A program made the translations under genes and the position numbers. Below the pieces are notes generated by a model. The model saw only the letters and a list, made by a program, of their open reading frames with translations, did no database searches and was not told where the DNA came from. A stretch of DNA of 64,000 bases from Populus alba (lineage: Eukaryota; Streptophyta; Magnoliopsida; Malpighiales; Salicaceae): positions 16,088,333 through 16,152,332 of the forward strand of contig NC_133293.1 in assembly GCF_005239225.2 (NCBI RefSeq), read 5' to 3'. This document shows positions 38,255 through 51,745 of this stretch, in pieces (position 1 is the stretch's first letter; every line of letters begins with the position of its first letter).

Positions 38255-41200
38255 TTAATCATCCCGAGTAACAACAGTAGGTATTTGGCCATGATTTACC
38301 AAATCTATCTTGTTCAAGCGCACACAGCACAGCACTTGCTCTGGCAGTTCCTCTTGTTTTTGTGCCTGGCAAGATTATCGCAAAAACACACTTAAACAAA
38401 CAGGAGAAAACAAAGGAAGTTCACGAGAGAATAAAAAATTAACAATTCTTGCAGGAACACAAACGAGGTTTTGGCATATGACCAACAAATGACGCTTATG
38501 TTTGTCTAAAAATAGCGAGTAAAATCAGTAGAAGCTATCACGGGGAGGAGATTAACTCCATCAATGTGCTTCATCAAAATCAGGGCAAAACCCCCTCTTC
38601 TTCTCTCTTATTTTTACTATGTTTAAATGAAAAAATATAATTTAGTTTTACTGAGAAAAAAATTAATTTCTGATGAAACCAATTTGCTTACAATGGGATA
38701 AGTTGCAAGGTCTCTGTACCTGAATAGTCAGACCCACATTAGCTATTCCATGCTTCAAGCGATCTCTGAATGCTTCAAGTCCTTTCCTAGATATGTAACT
38801 GAACCGATGTATATCCAGGTCAATCTCAAAGTAATTAGGTCCCTGCAAGATAGAAGCTTAGTCAACTTTCCTAAAATGTAAACACCAAAACCAATTAAAG
38901 GCGCCTTCTCCATGTTTTTCATTTTTTTTATAAAAGGGGAAACCACAAGAAAAAGAAAACACACCCTTGTACTAGTATGTTAGAAAATTAAATAACTCAT
39001 ATCTTAGTGTCTCAATTAACCACTTAAACTATTAGATAAAAATAATTTTTTAGTATAGTATAGAGGGAGGTGTTAAAGAAATCTTAGAATTTTACCTAAT
39101 AGTTTAAGTTATCGAGTTAATACAGGCCTGTAAAATTTTAAAATTTTTTTTAATTAAAAAAATATATTAAAAAATTATATAAATTATATCTTGAATATTA
39201 TATAACAATTTAAGTTAGTGGTGGAATTGAGGATTATACATGATCCAAAAGGCCAAAACTGCATGATCCTGATCCTCCACATTATCTCAACTTACTAAAT
39301 AAACGCGGAAGTTTGTATCGAATGAAATTAGTATTGCTAGACTAAACATTGATAGAACAGATGTGATTCGTAGACAAAAAGTTTATCCTTACCTTAAAGA
39401 ATTCATGTTGAGGGCGTGAAAGCACTGGCTTGTCATTATAACTTTGAATAAGCTTCCTTTCTGCAGAACTCAACTGCAATTCCTCTGGATTAACTAGCCC
39501 CACCAGAATTTTCAGCCTCTCTCTGAAAGGAACTGTGCACTCTTTTGCAAAGCCTTTAACCTTTTCCATATCATCCTCAACAAGTCTCTGGGTAGGATGC
39601 AATAAGATTCATCAAATAAAATATTTCACAAGGTGGGGAAAGATTGCTTCCAGGCATTTTGCCATGGTATAAAAAAGCAATGGAACAAGGAAGACTAGAT
39701 GATGTCAAGCACAGATTAGCGTATGAAATTTCATGAAATATTATTTCAGGAAATACCTTGATGCTGTCTTGAAAACAAGGTGAAATCTGTTTGTTGAAAT
39801 TCTCAGATAGTTTAAAATATACTACAAGGCTCATGCCTTCTCCATCAGAATCACAATTGAACATTGAAACAGGATAACTGGGAAGCTGCAGCGTGAAAAC
39901 CCATAATAAGAAAATTATGTTCCATCACTTTGAAGTGAACCTAGTAATTCAATGAAGAAAATAGCACAGCAGTCCAATCACTTGAACCCCAAGAATCAAC
40001 TCAAGGGAATTGAGATCACAACCATGCCGCTCCCAGCCAAAGTTCTTATAAAGGAATTCCCAGGGAACTCACCATCAATTCATTAAACAAAATAAAACTA
40101 GCAGATTCACTTAAAATGTTGCTGTAAACAACAAGCACGGATCCTGTCACAATTCATATGTGGAAATGAATAAAAACTGTCGAACAGTTCATCAGATAAT
40201 ATCCAGAACCTCATTAAATATACACAAACAACTCTGCGCAATCAAAATTGTGTGTGTGAGTGGGAGAGAGAGAGGACCTGCATATTAATGATCAGCAGCG
40301 ACGGTACTTTCTCATGCCCTTGCAAATTAGGAAGTTCAAGATGCTGAGCAATGTGATTTATCTTCCGTGGGCATACAAATAAATCTACACCAATTGGTAC
40401 ATATGGACTGTAGTCCGGAGCAGGGCACTTCTGCTTATCTCTGCATGATTAGAGATTAATGTTTAGACAGTTCAATTCCCTTGAAAGTATATGAGAAAAA
40501 AAAAATTATATCATTGACTAATAGTCGTAGGTATGCACAAATAACTAATATTATAAGCTAGTGAACATCATGCCTGAAAAAAGTCTCGCCTCGGAGCTTA
40601 AAAACTGAAGGTGAAATCTCAGACCAGCATCCAGCAGTTGGCTTCTCCCCTTTTGAACATGGAATCAGAAATCCTGCTCTTGGGCGATACAGTAGTCTCT
40701 CGGCTGCACCAGTTCACGCACTCATTCGTTATTAATAAGCAAAAATGTATCTTAATCATTAAAAATAAAACTGGAATTTACATTTCACCTATTCTATGCT
40801 AAGGTTCAATTCAAAGCTTATATAGCTGGAATAAACTCGTTAAATGGCATAACATGTGTTCATCAAATGAATCGTACTTGTATAAAGTTTCAGGGGGTTT
40901 TGCATATCATGTGTGGCAATAGGAATTCGCACCAAGGCAATGTCATGTCTTACAGGCAATCCTAATACTTCTGGGATATAAATGTGTCTCTCTGGGATCT
41001 TATAAAGACTACAATCTGTACTCACAGAATTCAGTTGTTTCCTCTCCATCGCAAGATTTCCTCTTCAATGATAGCATAATTACTTTCGATTTCCTTCTGC
41101 ATTCTTGAGTTTTCTCTGCCAAGTCATGCATGCCCTCTTTGAGACCTTTAAAATTTCCACAAGGATCATCTAAAGCTTTCTTTATCTTACTAGAAACCTC

Positions 41201-41880
41201 ATCGCCCTTTGGACCTCCTCCATCCATTTTCAGGTAACTTTCATAGAAGCCCTCGTACTTGCACCCAGCATCTACAAAGCATGATGCAGCTCCATATTGA
41301 AGCATTTGAGTGTTTTGTTTATGTCCAGTTGCATTACCAACAGGAGGAAAACAATCTGAACAGCCAAAAGAACAATATCAGCACTGACTACCAATTGAAG
41401 AGTCACAATTTCAATAAATTTATGTGTATCACCTCCATGCACACTGATGAAGTCATCATCCGAATCTGAATCCATAATACTAAGAGAGTCGAACCATACC
41501 TCCTCCTGACATATTCCTGCAGAAAATTGAAATTTTATGGTCAGAAAACTGTTCAAGAAGTGTCAGCCCCAGGCTTAAAAATCAATGGATGGAAAGGACA
41601 TACCATTTGCATCAATTTGACTATGGTTCCATTGTAGCTGGGTGAGATGGAATGTCTTATTAGAAACTTCAGATCTCTTGCGGGTAGTTGCAGCACCCTT
41701 CTCAAAGTCAAGACGAACAAACTCTCTAAGAGCAAAATCACTAATTCCAGCATCACTAAGCCGTTGAATAGGGGCATCAGCAATACAAGTGGAACTCTTT
41801 CCACTACTTTTGGAAGATTTACGCATGTGTTTCCTAGTTGTTCTTATTCTTTCATTGTTTGTTGAGACACAGCCACCCAT
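38255..41880 (-). CDS. DUF1336 (EDR2-like C-terminal) protein, lipid-modified N-terminus
   Basis: Nine coding exons on the minus strand join in frame to 513 residues: 41604..41880, 41433..41516, 41026..41355, 40574..40703, 40278..40440, 39757..39885, 39393..39587, 38720..38842, 38255..38365. The start MGGCVS is a classic N-myristoylation (Gly2) plus S-acylation (Cys4) signal, followed by a basic segment, so plasma-membrane attachment is likely. An acidic patch (DSDSDDDF) follows, then the DUF1336 domain from about residue 260: [60 protein letters not shown] and the ending [15 protein letters not shown]. The domain is the C-terminal part of ENHANCED DISEASE RESISTANCE 2; its ligand is not established. 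Exon 4 ends at a GC rather than GT donor. Position next to WRKY4 matches At1g13970. Confidence 0.93.
38980..39225. repeat. Diverged AT-rich interspersed repeat in DUF1336 intron 7
   Basis: It shares AAATATATTAAAAAAT, ATATAAATTATAT, ATTAGATAAAAATAATTTTTTA and TTTAAGTTA blocks with the element at 50492..50790. It lies within the intron between coding exons 7 and 8 (38843-39392). Confidence 0.45.
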
Positions 41881-43700
41881 TATGACAGAAAGCTTTCAGC
41901 AAACCTCAGCCAGTAGATGTTTACTCATATGAGAAGACAAAGGCACCAAGCAGGTAAACTTGTTGCAAATGATGAACCTGCGAAATTCCAACCAAACAAA
42001 AAATGAAATATAAAAAAAATAGAAAAGAACTTCAGAAACAAACAACATCTGCATTAAGACCATCTTTACCCTAACGAAAATAAGCCAAAATCTCTATATT
42101 AGCTTACTCTATATGCCGATAAATTCATGCGATGCATAGCAAGAAAGAAAGTAAATTCATGAAAATCTTTGGTTCTGCATTGAAATTTAAAATGAAGTTC
42201 TATGATTGACCTTTCCGTATAGAATTGAATTAACAATTTTCCACGTCATAGTTGCTCCGTCAAAAAAAAAAAAAGGGAAGGGACAAGCAGAGACCATTGC
42301 TTGAATAAGGTGTGGAGAGCTAAAGTTAGAAAGCTGTTTCATCAAGTTTATCAGTTTTCATTGCATCAAAACGAAAAAAATAATTTTTAGCGTTTCACAT
42401 CAAGTACACACCTTTGACCTCAAAATGCTTTCCAGAGAGAAGGCAGCCTGCCTCCCAGAGTAGCTTCCAGGAAAAAAGCTGCCTTCCGGTTAAGAAAGAA
42501 AATTTAATCCTGCGATGAGATTATTGAATATTGAAGTGTCACCAAATTTACACCGCCTAACCCCACCACTGAAAAATACCTGAAGAAAAAGAGGGAATGA
42601 AAATCCATATTACTTGAATCCTCCTAATTCTGATCAAAACAGCATGATCACTATCGAACAAACAAATTCATGGAAGAAAAACAGAAACAACTTGGTTGAT
42701 TTTGTGGTAAAATTTCTACCTTTTTTCTCTGAAGAAATCCTTTAGACTCAAACTCCGTGTATTAAGGAGAGAACAAACAAATCCTAAATACAAAATATGA
42801 AAAGGGATTGTTATGGGTTCACATCAAAGAAGATAGTAGCAGACAAACAAATCCAGATAATCTTGATGGCTAAGCATCCACTAAACAAAACCAACAAGAA
42901 ACAAGTCCTTTTTTTCCCTTTTTGTTTTAAAACAAGTCCTTATCAAAGAGAACAAAAAACAACTAGAAGTTAGAAATGTGCAACGTGACATTAAAAAAAA
43001 AACACTAAATGCTAAGTCATTTAGGTATCGAAAACAATATAGCAATCAAACTTGAATTAAGGAATGTACAAGGGGAAATGCAATTGAAAAATAAAATTAA
43101 AAAAGTACTAATTTGAATACCCGAGATAATCTTGACTCTTTGAGGACAAAAACTCTAACAACTCCACCCCCACCAAAACAAAAAAAGCTGAAACCTTAAC
43201 CGAGTCAAGAATATGATTAAACTAAGAAAGAAAAATAACGCAATGATTAAGCATAGAGAGAAAGAAGATCGTACAAAACTACTCCACCATGGACATGCGT
43301 TTATTCAAGAAAAGGAAACGAGGGGGGTTGCTGCCAATGTTGTTACAATTCACAAAGCAAAACCATGTAAATAAAGCAAACGAGGAAGAAAAAACTGGGA
43401 AACATAGACGGTGAAGAGCAGAAAAAACAGGGAAAGGTGAAACAAGAAGAATATTTGACATGGTAATTAAGGAAAGTGAAAAGTAGTACCCGTGAGGAAT
43501 ATTTTCCGGCATGCATGAAAGAAAACCCGAGTCAGCAAACTCGGATTTTCCTCGCTGAATCAATCTCTCTGTATCTGAATCCGTACGTGACACCACGAGG
43601 AGTCTAGTGTAATGACGATCATATAATGTTGTAATATTTGTCCAGCACAATGTAGGCAGGCAGATTTGCGTTTTCTTCGGATCCTATTTTTATGAATTTC
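41881..43700 (-). promoter_or_regulatory. Upstream leader of the DUF1336 gene
   Basis: No protein-coding exon was recognised. The sequence directly upstream on the minus strand is T/C-rich and likely contains non-coding 5' exons and introns. Around 43700-43760 it reads as GA-rich GGGAGAGGGG on the gene strand, a composition common at plant transcription starts. The exact transcription start cannot be placed by eye. Confidence 0.35.
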
Positions 43701-45956
43701 TTCCTTTGGATTGGCTGCTTATCCCTCTCCTTTTAAACCTCCTTCCCCTCTCCCTCTCTGTCTATATGTCTCGTTCTATCTTCTTTTTCTTTAAAATAAA
43801 ATAAATGTTATTTTTAGTTTAAACTTTAAACTCAGCGTATTACAGTTTTCCATGTTTTCTCGCCCGACAATTCGCGGCAAATCAATTTATGACGGTGCTC
43901 CCTTCTGCCCCGCTTTGTCTTTCTCGCACGTGTTTTCATTCAATGCAGGCTACTTTCGAACATCTCTCACACGCGCTACTGTGGTATAATAGTATTATTA
44001 ATTTTACATTCAAATTAATCTTTATATCAATTTTATCATTAAATTATTTTATACTTTAATTAATAATTTATGTTAAAATACTTAATTAGGAGTTAAGTTT
44101 TCCTGTAGAATAATGTTATTTATTAAGAAAAAAAAACATAATTTGTATATAAATATGGATGGAAAACTTCAAATATTGGATATGGAAAACTTTAATTGAG
44201 AATTCTTAAAAATTTGATGTTGGAATTGATACTAAATTTTTTTTTAATTCAAATAAAATCATGAAAAAGATTAAACAGTATATATTTGTGATCATGAATT
44301 TGAGATGGAAGAAAATGATAAAAACTAATGGCAGCATTAAAAAAAAAAAAATCAAAGCTCCCATGTAATTAACGACAAGGATAGCATCATCCGTTCCGAG
44401 ATGGGATTCCAGTAAAGATGGTATAAACATTTTCTTCCCAGCATGGACATGAGAATGGAATGGACCATGAACATATCCCGTCCAGATTATATAGAAATAT
44501 ATTTTTTTTAATTTTCTACTGTCTTTTTTGAATATTGGATGATTTTTCAAATAGATTCAATATTGATGTATATTTATATTTTACCACGTGTTATCGAAAT
44601 TATTGTGATGAGATTTAATATTTATATAAACTTTCGTACGTATTTATGAATGTATCCTGTATTAAATTTTAAATATTTCTTGGTAGCTATAAATATATTT
44701 ATAATTATGAACAGAGAAAATCTCCAGAACTATACCTGGAATCCAATGAAAAAACGTGATATTAATTAACGTTCCTGATTAAAGGACGGAGTGAAACGAG
44801 GCAAGAATGGTAGCATAGCCATATCCACGAACACGAGAACGTGCATGAACTTGATTAGGGAATTTCCATTTTAATAATGCGAGGAGGTTAGCATTTAATT
44901 ACCAACGAGGAGTCCTCGTTTAATACTCCTAATTCAAGGAAATTGAGCTCGTACTCAAAAGGGTGTCCTCTGATTATAATTATCGGGGTTGAAAATCTCA
45001 CTTCATGGCAAATAAAAATAAAAATAAAAATAAAAATATCCATGAATTCTTTAATTAATTCTGCCATGAAATATTTGTTTTTGACTGGATTGATTGGATA
45101 GACTGAATGAGAATTATTCTAAAGAATATCACAGGAAAGTAAGAAACAAAATACTTTTGGGGGGAGCCGTGATATAATTCATATTCAACGCACAAAAAAT
45201 GCTTCTGTACACGTCAACTACCCCTGAAATAAATCGGCGTAGAAATCTGGTATTTTAGGCCTGCCAAATTAAGGCGGAGAGCATTATGATTGCTTAACCA
45301 ATCATTAAGCGATCGTGGCCTTAATTAAATATTTGTGTGTGAAACTTGATGGTGGACGTTGCCAAATTTCTTCTTAGAAATTTTGCTTCTTTGTCGTAGC
45401 CTGGATCACGGCCATCTCCTTTTTTAAAGCACTAGCTAGTTTATATCCCTAGATCCTAATCCCACCTGACTAATAATTAAGTCGCTCGCTCTGAGACAAA
45501 ATATATATATATATATATATATGAACTGCATTTTACCGAGAAGAAATCGATTACAGGGAAAATAGGAAACGAAATAAGGAGATTAATGTCCCCGCTAAAC
45601 CCATTTCTCATGTTTTCCGGTTTCTCTCTGAGACATATAATTGAGGGCCAAGATACTTTTTCGATATAAAAACGAGAAGCAGAAACATGTTGGAGAGCAT
45701 TGTGCACGTTAATTAAAGTAATCCGAAGGTCGTGATCGTGTCTGAGTGGCGAGGAGAGAGATACGAGTCCGGCGTGGGTGTCCGAGTGCAGCTAGCTGGT
45801 ATGTGAAAGTGACTCTTGTTGTCCGTGGGAACAAAACCAGCTTGTTTCTTCCACAAAATCGCACCACAGCTAGCCAAACTACCTAATTTCATTACAAACA
45901 ACTCATTTATTGCCTTGCTAAATAATTCGGCTTACTTTTTGTGACAGTGACAGAGA

Positions 45957-46101
45957 ATTTGTTTAAAAATTATTTTTTAAAAATTTATATTGAAATAATA
46001 TATATATATTTTAAATTTATTTTTTATATCTCATTAAAAATATATAAAAATATTATAAAAAATTAATTTTTTTTTCAAAACACAATTCGAACACACCCTC
46101 A
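45957..46101. mobile_element. MITE-like AT core with a terminal motif
   Basis: AT-rich core with AAATAATATATAT and CTCATTAAAAATATAT, ending in CGAACACACCCTC. Read on the minus strand this end is GAGGGTGTGTTCG, resembling the GGGTGTTTGG end of the element in eIF5A intron 4. The opposite end is unclear. Confidence 0.35.
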
Positions 46102-46154
46102 AAATGCTCGCCCTGCTTAGTTATTGGGAAAATGTTCTTCTTTTTTAGGATTTG

Positions 46155-46155
<1 letters not shown>

Positions 46156-46214
<59 letters not shown>
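46156..46214. repeat. Composite (TA)n(GA)n microsatellite
   Basis: An uninterrupted TA tract passes directly into an uninterrupted GA tract. Confidence 0.95.
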
Positions 46215-46216
<2 letters not shown>

Positions 46217-46579
46217 AAACACACACTCTTTATATGTTGATTTGGGTGAAACTTGGTTAGTATTTTCTTGGATAGGACTCGTGTTAGTATCAATTTTACA
46301 AGAAATACATTTTCTGTTGAATCAGACATTACAAGTCGATATATTTTAGAGTGGTCTTTTTGCTCTTGGTGCGCTCTCTTCATAATTTAAAATAGTGAAC
46401 TGTGCTTTTATTATTTTTTTGCCGTCTTTTTCATGTAATAATAGCTTGGAATTTGGATATTAATAATCGAGATGGTAGCGAAAAAAAAAATTAAAAAAAA
46501 AAAAAAACTAACAGAAAGAAAATGAAATGGTACTGGTACTTTATATCAGTGGACATTGAGCATATGGGGTGTTATAGCC

Positions 46580-46581
<2 letters not shown>

Positions 46582-46649
<68 letters not shown>
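46582..46649. repeat. Second composite (TA)n(GA)n microsatellite
   Basis: Same composite structure and orientation as the locus about 420 bases to the left, with unrelated flanks. Confidence 0.95.
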
Positions 46650-46651
<2 letters not shown>

Positions 46652-49600
46652 ATTAGAAGAAAAGAAATAGAAATAAGAATTCAGATACTTCCAATGTTCC
46701 CGACCAAATGAAGAAGCATGAATACCCATGTTCATTTTCTATATATGAATAGGTGATGGTTGCTCTCTCTTTATAAAATGAACTCAGATAGACAATATTA
46801 TATTATATTTCAATTAAAGGTGCGGAAGCCCACCCAACCATTCATCAAAACAATAATGATTAGCACTTCAAGTTTTTCTTTGCCTATGATTAGCCATTAT
46901 CGGATTGGTGGAAACCCGTGTGGCCGTGTGGGAGTAGTTGGCGTGAGGGCACCTCCTCCGTTCGGCTAGTCGAGCTTTGTCCTCGTTCTCGCCAGCCAGT
47001 TGAAGAAAAGAACCACCATGAAAAGATAATTTTAATTCTTTGATGGGTGCCTTTATCCTTCCGACGAAAATAAATAAATAAATAAAACTATTGTTTACCT
47101 ACAAACAATTGGGTCGACCTGTGACCGGATCCTTTATTGTTTAATGGGTGATTTATGCAATTTAATTATGATATAGAATCGTTCTCGAGTACGTCCAAGT
47201 CTTGTACTGATTCATTTTTTTTAAAAAAGAAATCTTTTTAAAAAAAGACAAAAACTTTGAGAAAAATATCAGTCTTGCAGTATCTTTGGGATTCCTTGAA
47301 GGCTTCTTAGAAAATGGTGATAGATTTAAAATGAACATGTCTACGCTGTGAGCAGAGATTAGGTAGGCAAAGACCAGCAAGGCTGTTTTTCTCTCGCTTT
47401 CACCCCTTTCTTTTTCATTTCACATCCTCCAAGTTTTTTGAAGGTTGCACTCAACTAATTTGGTGAAGGATGACTTATGGTTGGAAGTTTCAAAGTTTGA
47501 TGTGCCAAAGTTATAATACTAGATTACAGCTTTCAACAATGTCCAGAGGCCTAACTAGCCTCAGTTGAGTTAGACAATTTAATTACGGAGTGAAGGCAAT
47601 TCCTTGTGTACTATTCTAAGCAAATGACATTGCACAAAACTATAAAATTAACAAGCTGGTCTTGTCCATGAAATTACTACGAGTCAGGCAAGTCTCGTTC
47701 GGTAGGTGCAAGAACACTCGCAATTAATGTATGAGGAATCTCTAGCTACATAGCACCTATATCGAGAAGGGGGGGGGGGGAGCGAGAGAGACGAAATATA
47801 ATTCAATTTCCTTACCAAATCCGAGTCCTGGTTATTTATCTCAGGGCCCAATCTAAAAGAAATTGTCATTGGTCCTGTATCAGCTAGAAGACAGACAATA
47901 TGTGATTTGTTGAAACACCTACTCGTCAATTATTGTGTTTAGAAACTCGCCTACAAAACAACACTCGTAGCACTCCTGAAATTGTTCCCTCGGCAATCAA
48001 AATCAACAACTACTTCGACATCACAACAAGCTAACTTGCGTGTCCATCTTTCGGAACAGAGCGGAGACATGATCTCTTATTATATGAAGGAGATGTAAAA
48101 ATAATTAATAGGATGATCGAGCAGCGCTGCCATCTCTTGCCCTCGAGTTACATGAACTGAACAAGGCAGTTGACTGCTTAAAAATGATTGTTCTCCTTGA
48201 CCTTGTTCTGGGCCTCGAACCATGATATTTAAGATGGAGCCTGCTTTACGTTTGCAAGATTTGTTATAACGATGTGTGAGGTCAAACAACACCCAGTTAA
48301 TGGCGCGATGTGTTTTTTCTTCTCGCGCTGTGATGGCAAGCATTAAAAACACCATGTTCTGAAATTTATTGCCAATTACTGCGAGTAAGGTATGGCACAT
48401 GGGATATATTTCTTTTCAATTTACGGGGGATCGGAGCTTGGAATTCAAACCTTGACCTTAGCAAGTCTCCATTTCATTCAAGATCGCAAGGCATCTCTAT
48501 TGACTGTGCCAGTAAACAAGACAAGACTTTCTCTGGGCCTCAATCATCTTCTTACCAGGCCCCAGAAGTTTGGCTGAACGGCTAAACACAGAAGCTATCT
48601 CCTGATAGCGAGCTCTAGCCATTTTGAGTCGTCTCAGCCCATGACACGAGGTCGCTTGCCCTAGGACTCACTGGCAATTTGACACGGCAAATCTTAGCCA
48701 GTTCGACAGAGAGATTACTGCGGGATCCGAGCTTTAACCGAGTTCGAGAGTCGAATAAATTCTTTTTAATGTTAGGTCCAGGATTCTAACTCAGAAAATC
48801 AAAGAAGCGGATCTCCTTAGTCACCGTACCTATCCATTTGAGAAGCAACACATCGAGAGTATCTACACTACAACATAATTAGTAGCCTTTTTTATTGGAC
48901 CTTCGTTTAGGCCTAATCGGGAAAAAAAATTGCTATTCTAAAAGAAGAGGGGAAGATAGTTTGTCCGTCCGGGCTTAACTTTAAAATTAACACTGCCAAC
49001 TACAGGCCTTGTTAACATCTCTTGGAGGGGCCTGGGCCAGAGTTTTCAACGAAACTGTCTGGGCTAAGACAGCAAACAAGCCTACCCCATTGTCCGGTCA
49101 AACATGGAAAGTCTCTCCATTCTATGGTCTGTATGAACTGTGATGCATCATGCAAGAGGAGTGTCATGAAAACAGGCGTGAACCAACAAAATGAGCAATT
49201 AATTTCCCATTTAATATCGGAAGGAAAGGTTTGGTACAAACTCCCGTCAGATTGGTCTAAAGTAAAAATAATGGAAGACACCGACCCGTGCTTTTTCCCC
49301 TCCTCGTCAATTAGTGGAGGGACCATTGGAAAGAAAACCAGGTGCTCAAACCCCATGTTTTATGATGATCCCTAGATTCCTCTCTTCGTGTTGTAAAATC
49401 GGAGTGTCATTTTCAAAATAAAATTCCCAGGAAGACCTTTGTGGAAATGATAGTGTGTGTGCTCGACAAAGCAACCGATCCAAGTAAATGGGCCTCTTGT
49501 GCTTTCATGCATATCGGGTGCAATTGAGCCCATAAAATGCACTCCTGGCTTCCTAAATTACCAGTGTTCTTTTTTTTTTTTTTTTCTGGAGAAATTCTCT

Positions 49601-50491
49601 TGAAATGCTGGCATTGAACACGTGAATGGTGTACGAGATAAAATATTTCTCTACTTTTTGCTCCTCGCTCAGATTAGTAGGGATTTAATGAGCATAATGT
49701 TGATTTATGGTATGGTAAAGCAATGAAAATGTAAGATACAAGTTTCTCCCCCCTCCCCGCCTCTTCTTGCGCACCTAAATGAAGCAACTTCTTTTGGACT
49801 GCTGCACTTTGGAATCTGGTATGGATTCTACATCAAATGGATGGCCCAATTGACTTGAGAAAAAACACGAAAATAAGATGCAGAGGGAAAAATGAAAGGA
49901 TCCAAGTCTTGTCGAAGAGTTGTTTACCGGGACTGGTAGTGTATGGCATGTGTTGACAACATTGCATCTTGTCGAGGAGTAAAAGCCAAGTAATAAGTTA
50001 TGATAATGAGCACAGTAAATGTCAATTAATCTCTCTTTGCGTGTAATCTTTTCAAAACTTGTAATTATTCTAAAATATATTCATTAAGCCGCAACCTCAT
50101 GCAATAGGATGGCGATGGGCTGCTGGTAGCAAGTTCTATTTTCAAAGGTCACGGGTTTCGATCAGATCACGTCTCAGAAAAGCTGAAAAATAAAAAAGAG
50201 AGAAGGTGGAATGACAGTCACGGACCACGTCCTTTTTACTTTGACACTTAAAAGCGATGTTTCCTCACGAAAGTCAAGGTGAACTTTGCGATGTTAGACT
50301 GTTCAAGTTCACAATGGGTCTCATTTTACTGAAAATATAATTATTATTATTTTTAAAATATTAAAATATTTTTTTAAAAAAATATTTTTAATATTAAACA
50401 TATGCATATATTTTTTTAAAAATACAAAAAATAAATAAAATAATAAAAAAACATAAAGATCCTTATTTATATGTGCGACTCATACCCAATA

Positions 50492-50790
50492 CCATTTATA
50501 GAATAATATAAATTATATTATAAAATTTTATTTAATATTTTAAGTTATTGGATAAAAATAATTTCTTGACATGATATTAAACCTTTGATAGTCAAGTAGT
50601 CATGAATTCAAATCTCATCATCCATGTTATTTTGATAAGAATTAAAATACAAAGTAATGGAGGTTTATGCAAATTTTAAGACTAAAAATTTTTTACTTGA
50701 AAAAATATATTAAAAAATAATATAAATCATATATTTTAACATAGTCCAACCAGTTAAGTTATGAATAAGAAATGATTGTCTCTCCTAGCT
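50492..50790. repeat. Interspersed repeat with tRNA-like internal text
   Basis: Both outer parts read AATATAAATTATAT / AATATAAATCATAT. The middle has TGACATGATATTAAACCTTTG, then AGTCATGAATTCAAATCTCA, which looks like a decayed form of text containing TGGTATCAGAGC and GGTTCGAATCTC (initiator-tRNA and B-box style). Such sequences are common in Populus. It could be a degraded copia-type remnant or a SINE; I cannot decide. Confidence 0.4.
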
Positions 50791-51627
50791 TTTTTTTGTT
50801 ATTATTTTGCTAAGATTAATTTTGATATTCGTTGTCTTTACCTTTTTTTCTTTCTTTTCACCCAACATAAGATGTTCGTCTTCTCAAACGTAAAAACTTG
50901 GCATCTCATAAAAAATAATTGATTGATTGATTGATGAAGATGTCAAAAGTTGCACACCATTCTTGGAATGTTTGGTCTTGACTTGACTACTCGAAGGATT
51001 GAAAAATCTTCTTTGATTCCTTTTCTTAATTTTTTGGTGCGGTTCCCTCACATTGTACACAGTAATTCTTTGCCAGTATCTGTATCGTTCGAATTATATA
51101 TGTTTTATGAAAAAAAAATTATATATATATTAAGCAAAAGAAGATGCTTTGGTTTATCAAGTAAGTTAAGATGAGAAAAAGACAAAACTACCCTTGTTTT
51201 CAATGCAAGTCATATAATTCGGTTTTTCACAAATATGGTTCATTTTAGTTTTTCGAGCCCAGTAAATCGTAAATCAAATAGAACAAGTATCTTCCAATCC
51301 TTAGTTTTCCATTTTTAAAGAAGATTCGATAACCTTTCCAATAAATCATTTTAATTTTAGTTTGGATAAAGCATACTTTTTAATTATCATGTCAACGCCT
51401 TCACGTTTTCCCAATAAATCAACGAGAAGTCCGAGAGTGATGCGCCCTCTCCATGCTCCACCTTCCCCGGGCGCGGGCTCAAAATTTGCATATCTCCTGA
51501 ATCCTTTGCTGACCAATTAACCAGAGCCACGGCCCATGATCCTATGAAACCCATTTGTTGTGATTTAATGGTAAAAAGTAGGAGGTCCCCTCAGAAAGAG
51601 GGGAAGGATAACGAAGAGCGCGGTTTA

Positions 51628-51745
51628 AGGTATTTTTTATTTTAAAATATATTAAAATAATATTTTTATTTTAATATTAACACATTAAAACAATTTAAAA
51701 TTATAAAAAAATCATTTTTTTATAAAACAAGATTTAAACAGCCTT
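51628..51745. mobile_element. MITE-like AT core
   Basis: AAAATATATTAAAATAATAT, then TTAACACATTAAAACAATTT and a terminal ACAGCCTTTTCCGAGCACCC segment. The core matches the element in eIF5A intron 4. The terminal inverted repeats are too decayed to fix the boundaries. Confidence 0.4.

Noticed and set aside
43279..43650. Minus-strand 123-codon frame upstream of the DUF1336 gene
   Set aside because: It begins without an ATG and shows no family similarity; it is more likely untranslated leader sequence.
49012..49375. Frames open for more than 110 codons on both strands
   Set aside because: Neither translation resembles a known family, there are no flanking exons or promoter signals, and a both-strand opening is common by chance in a GC-richer patch.
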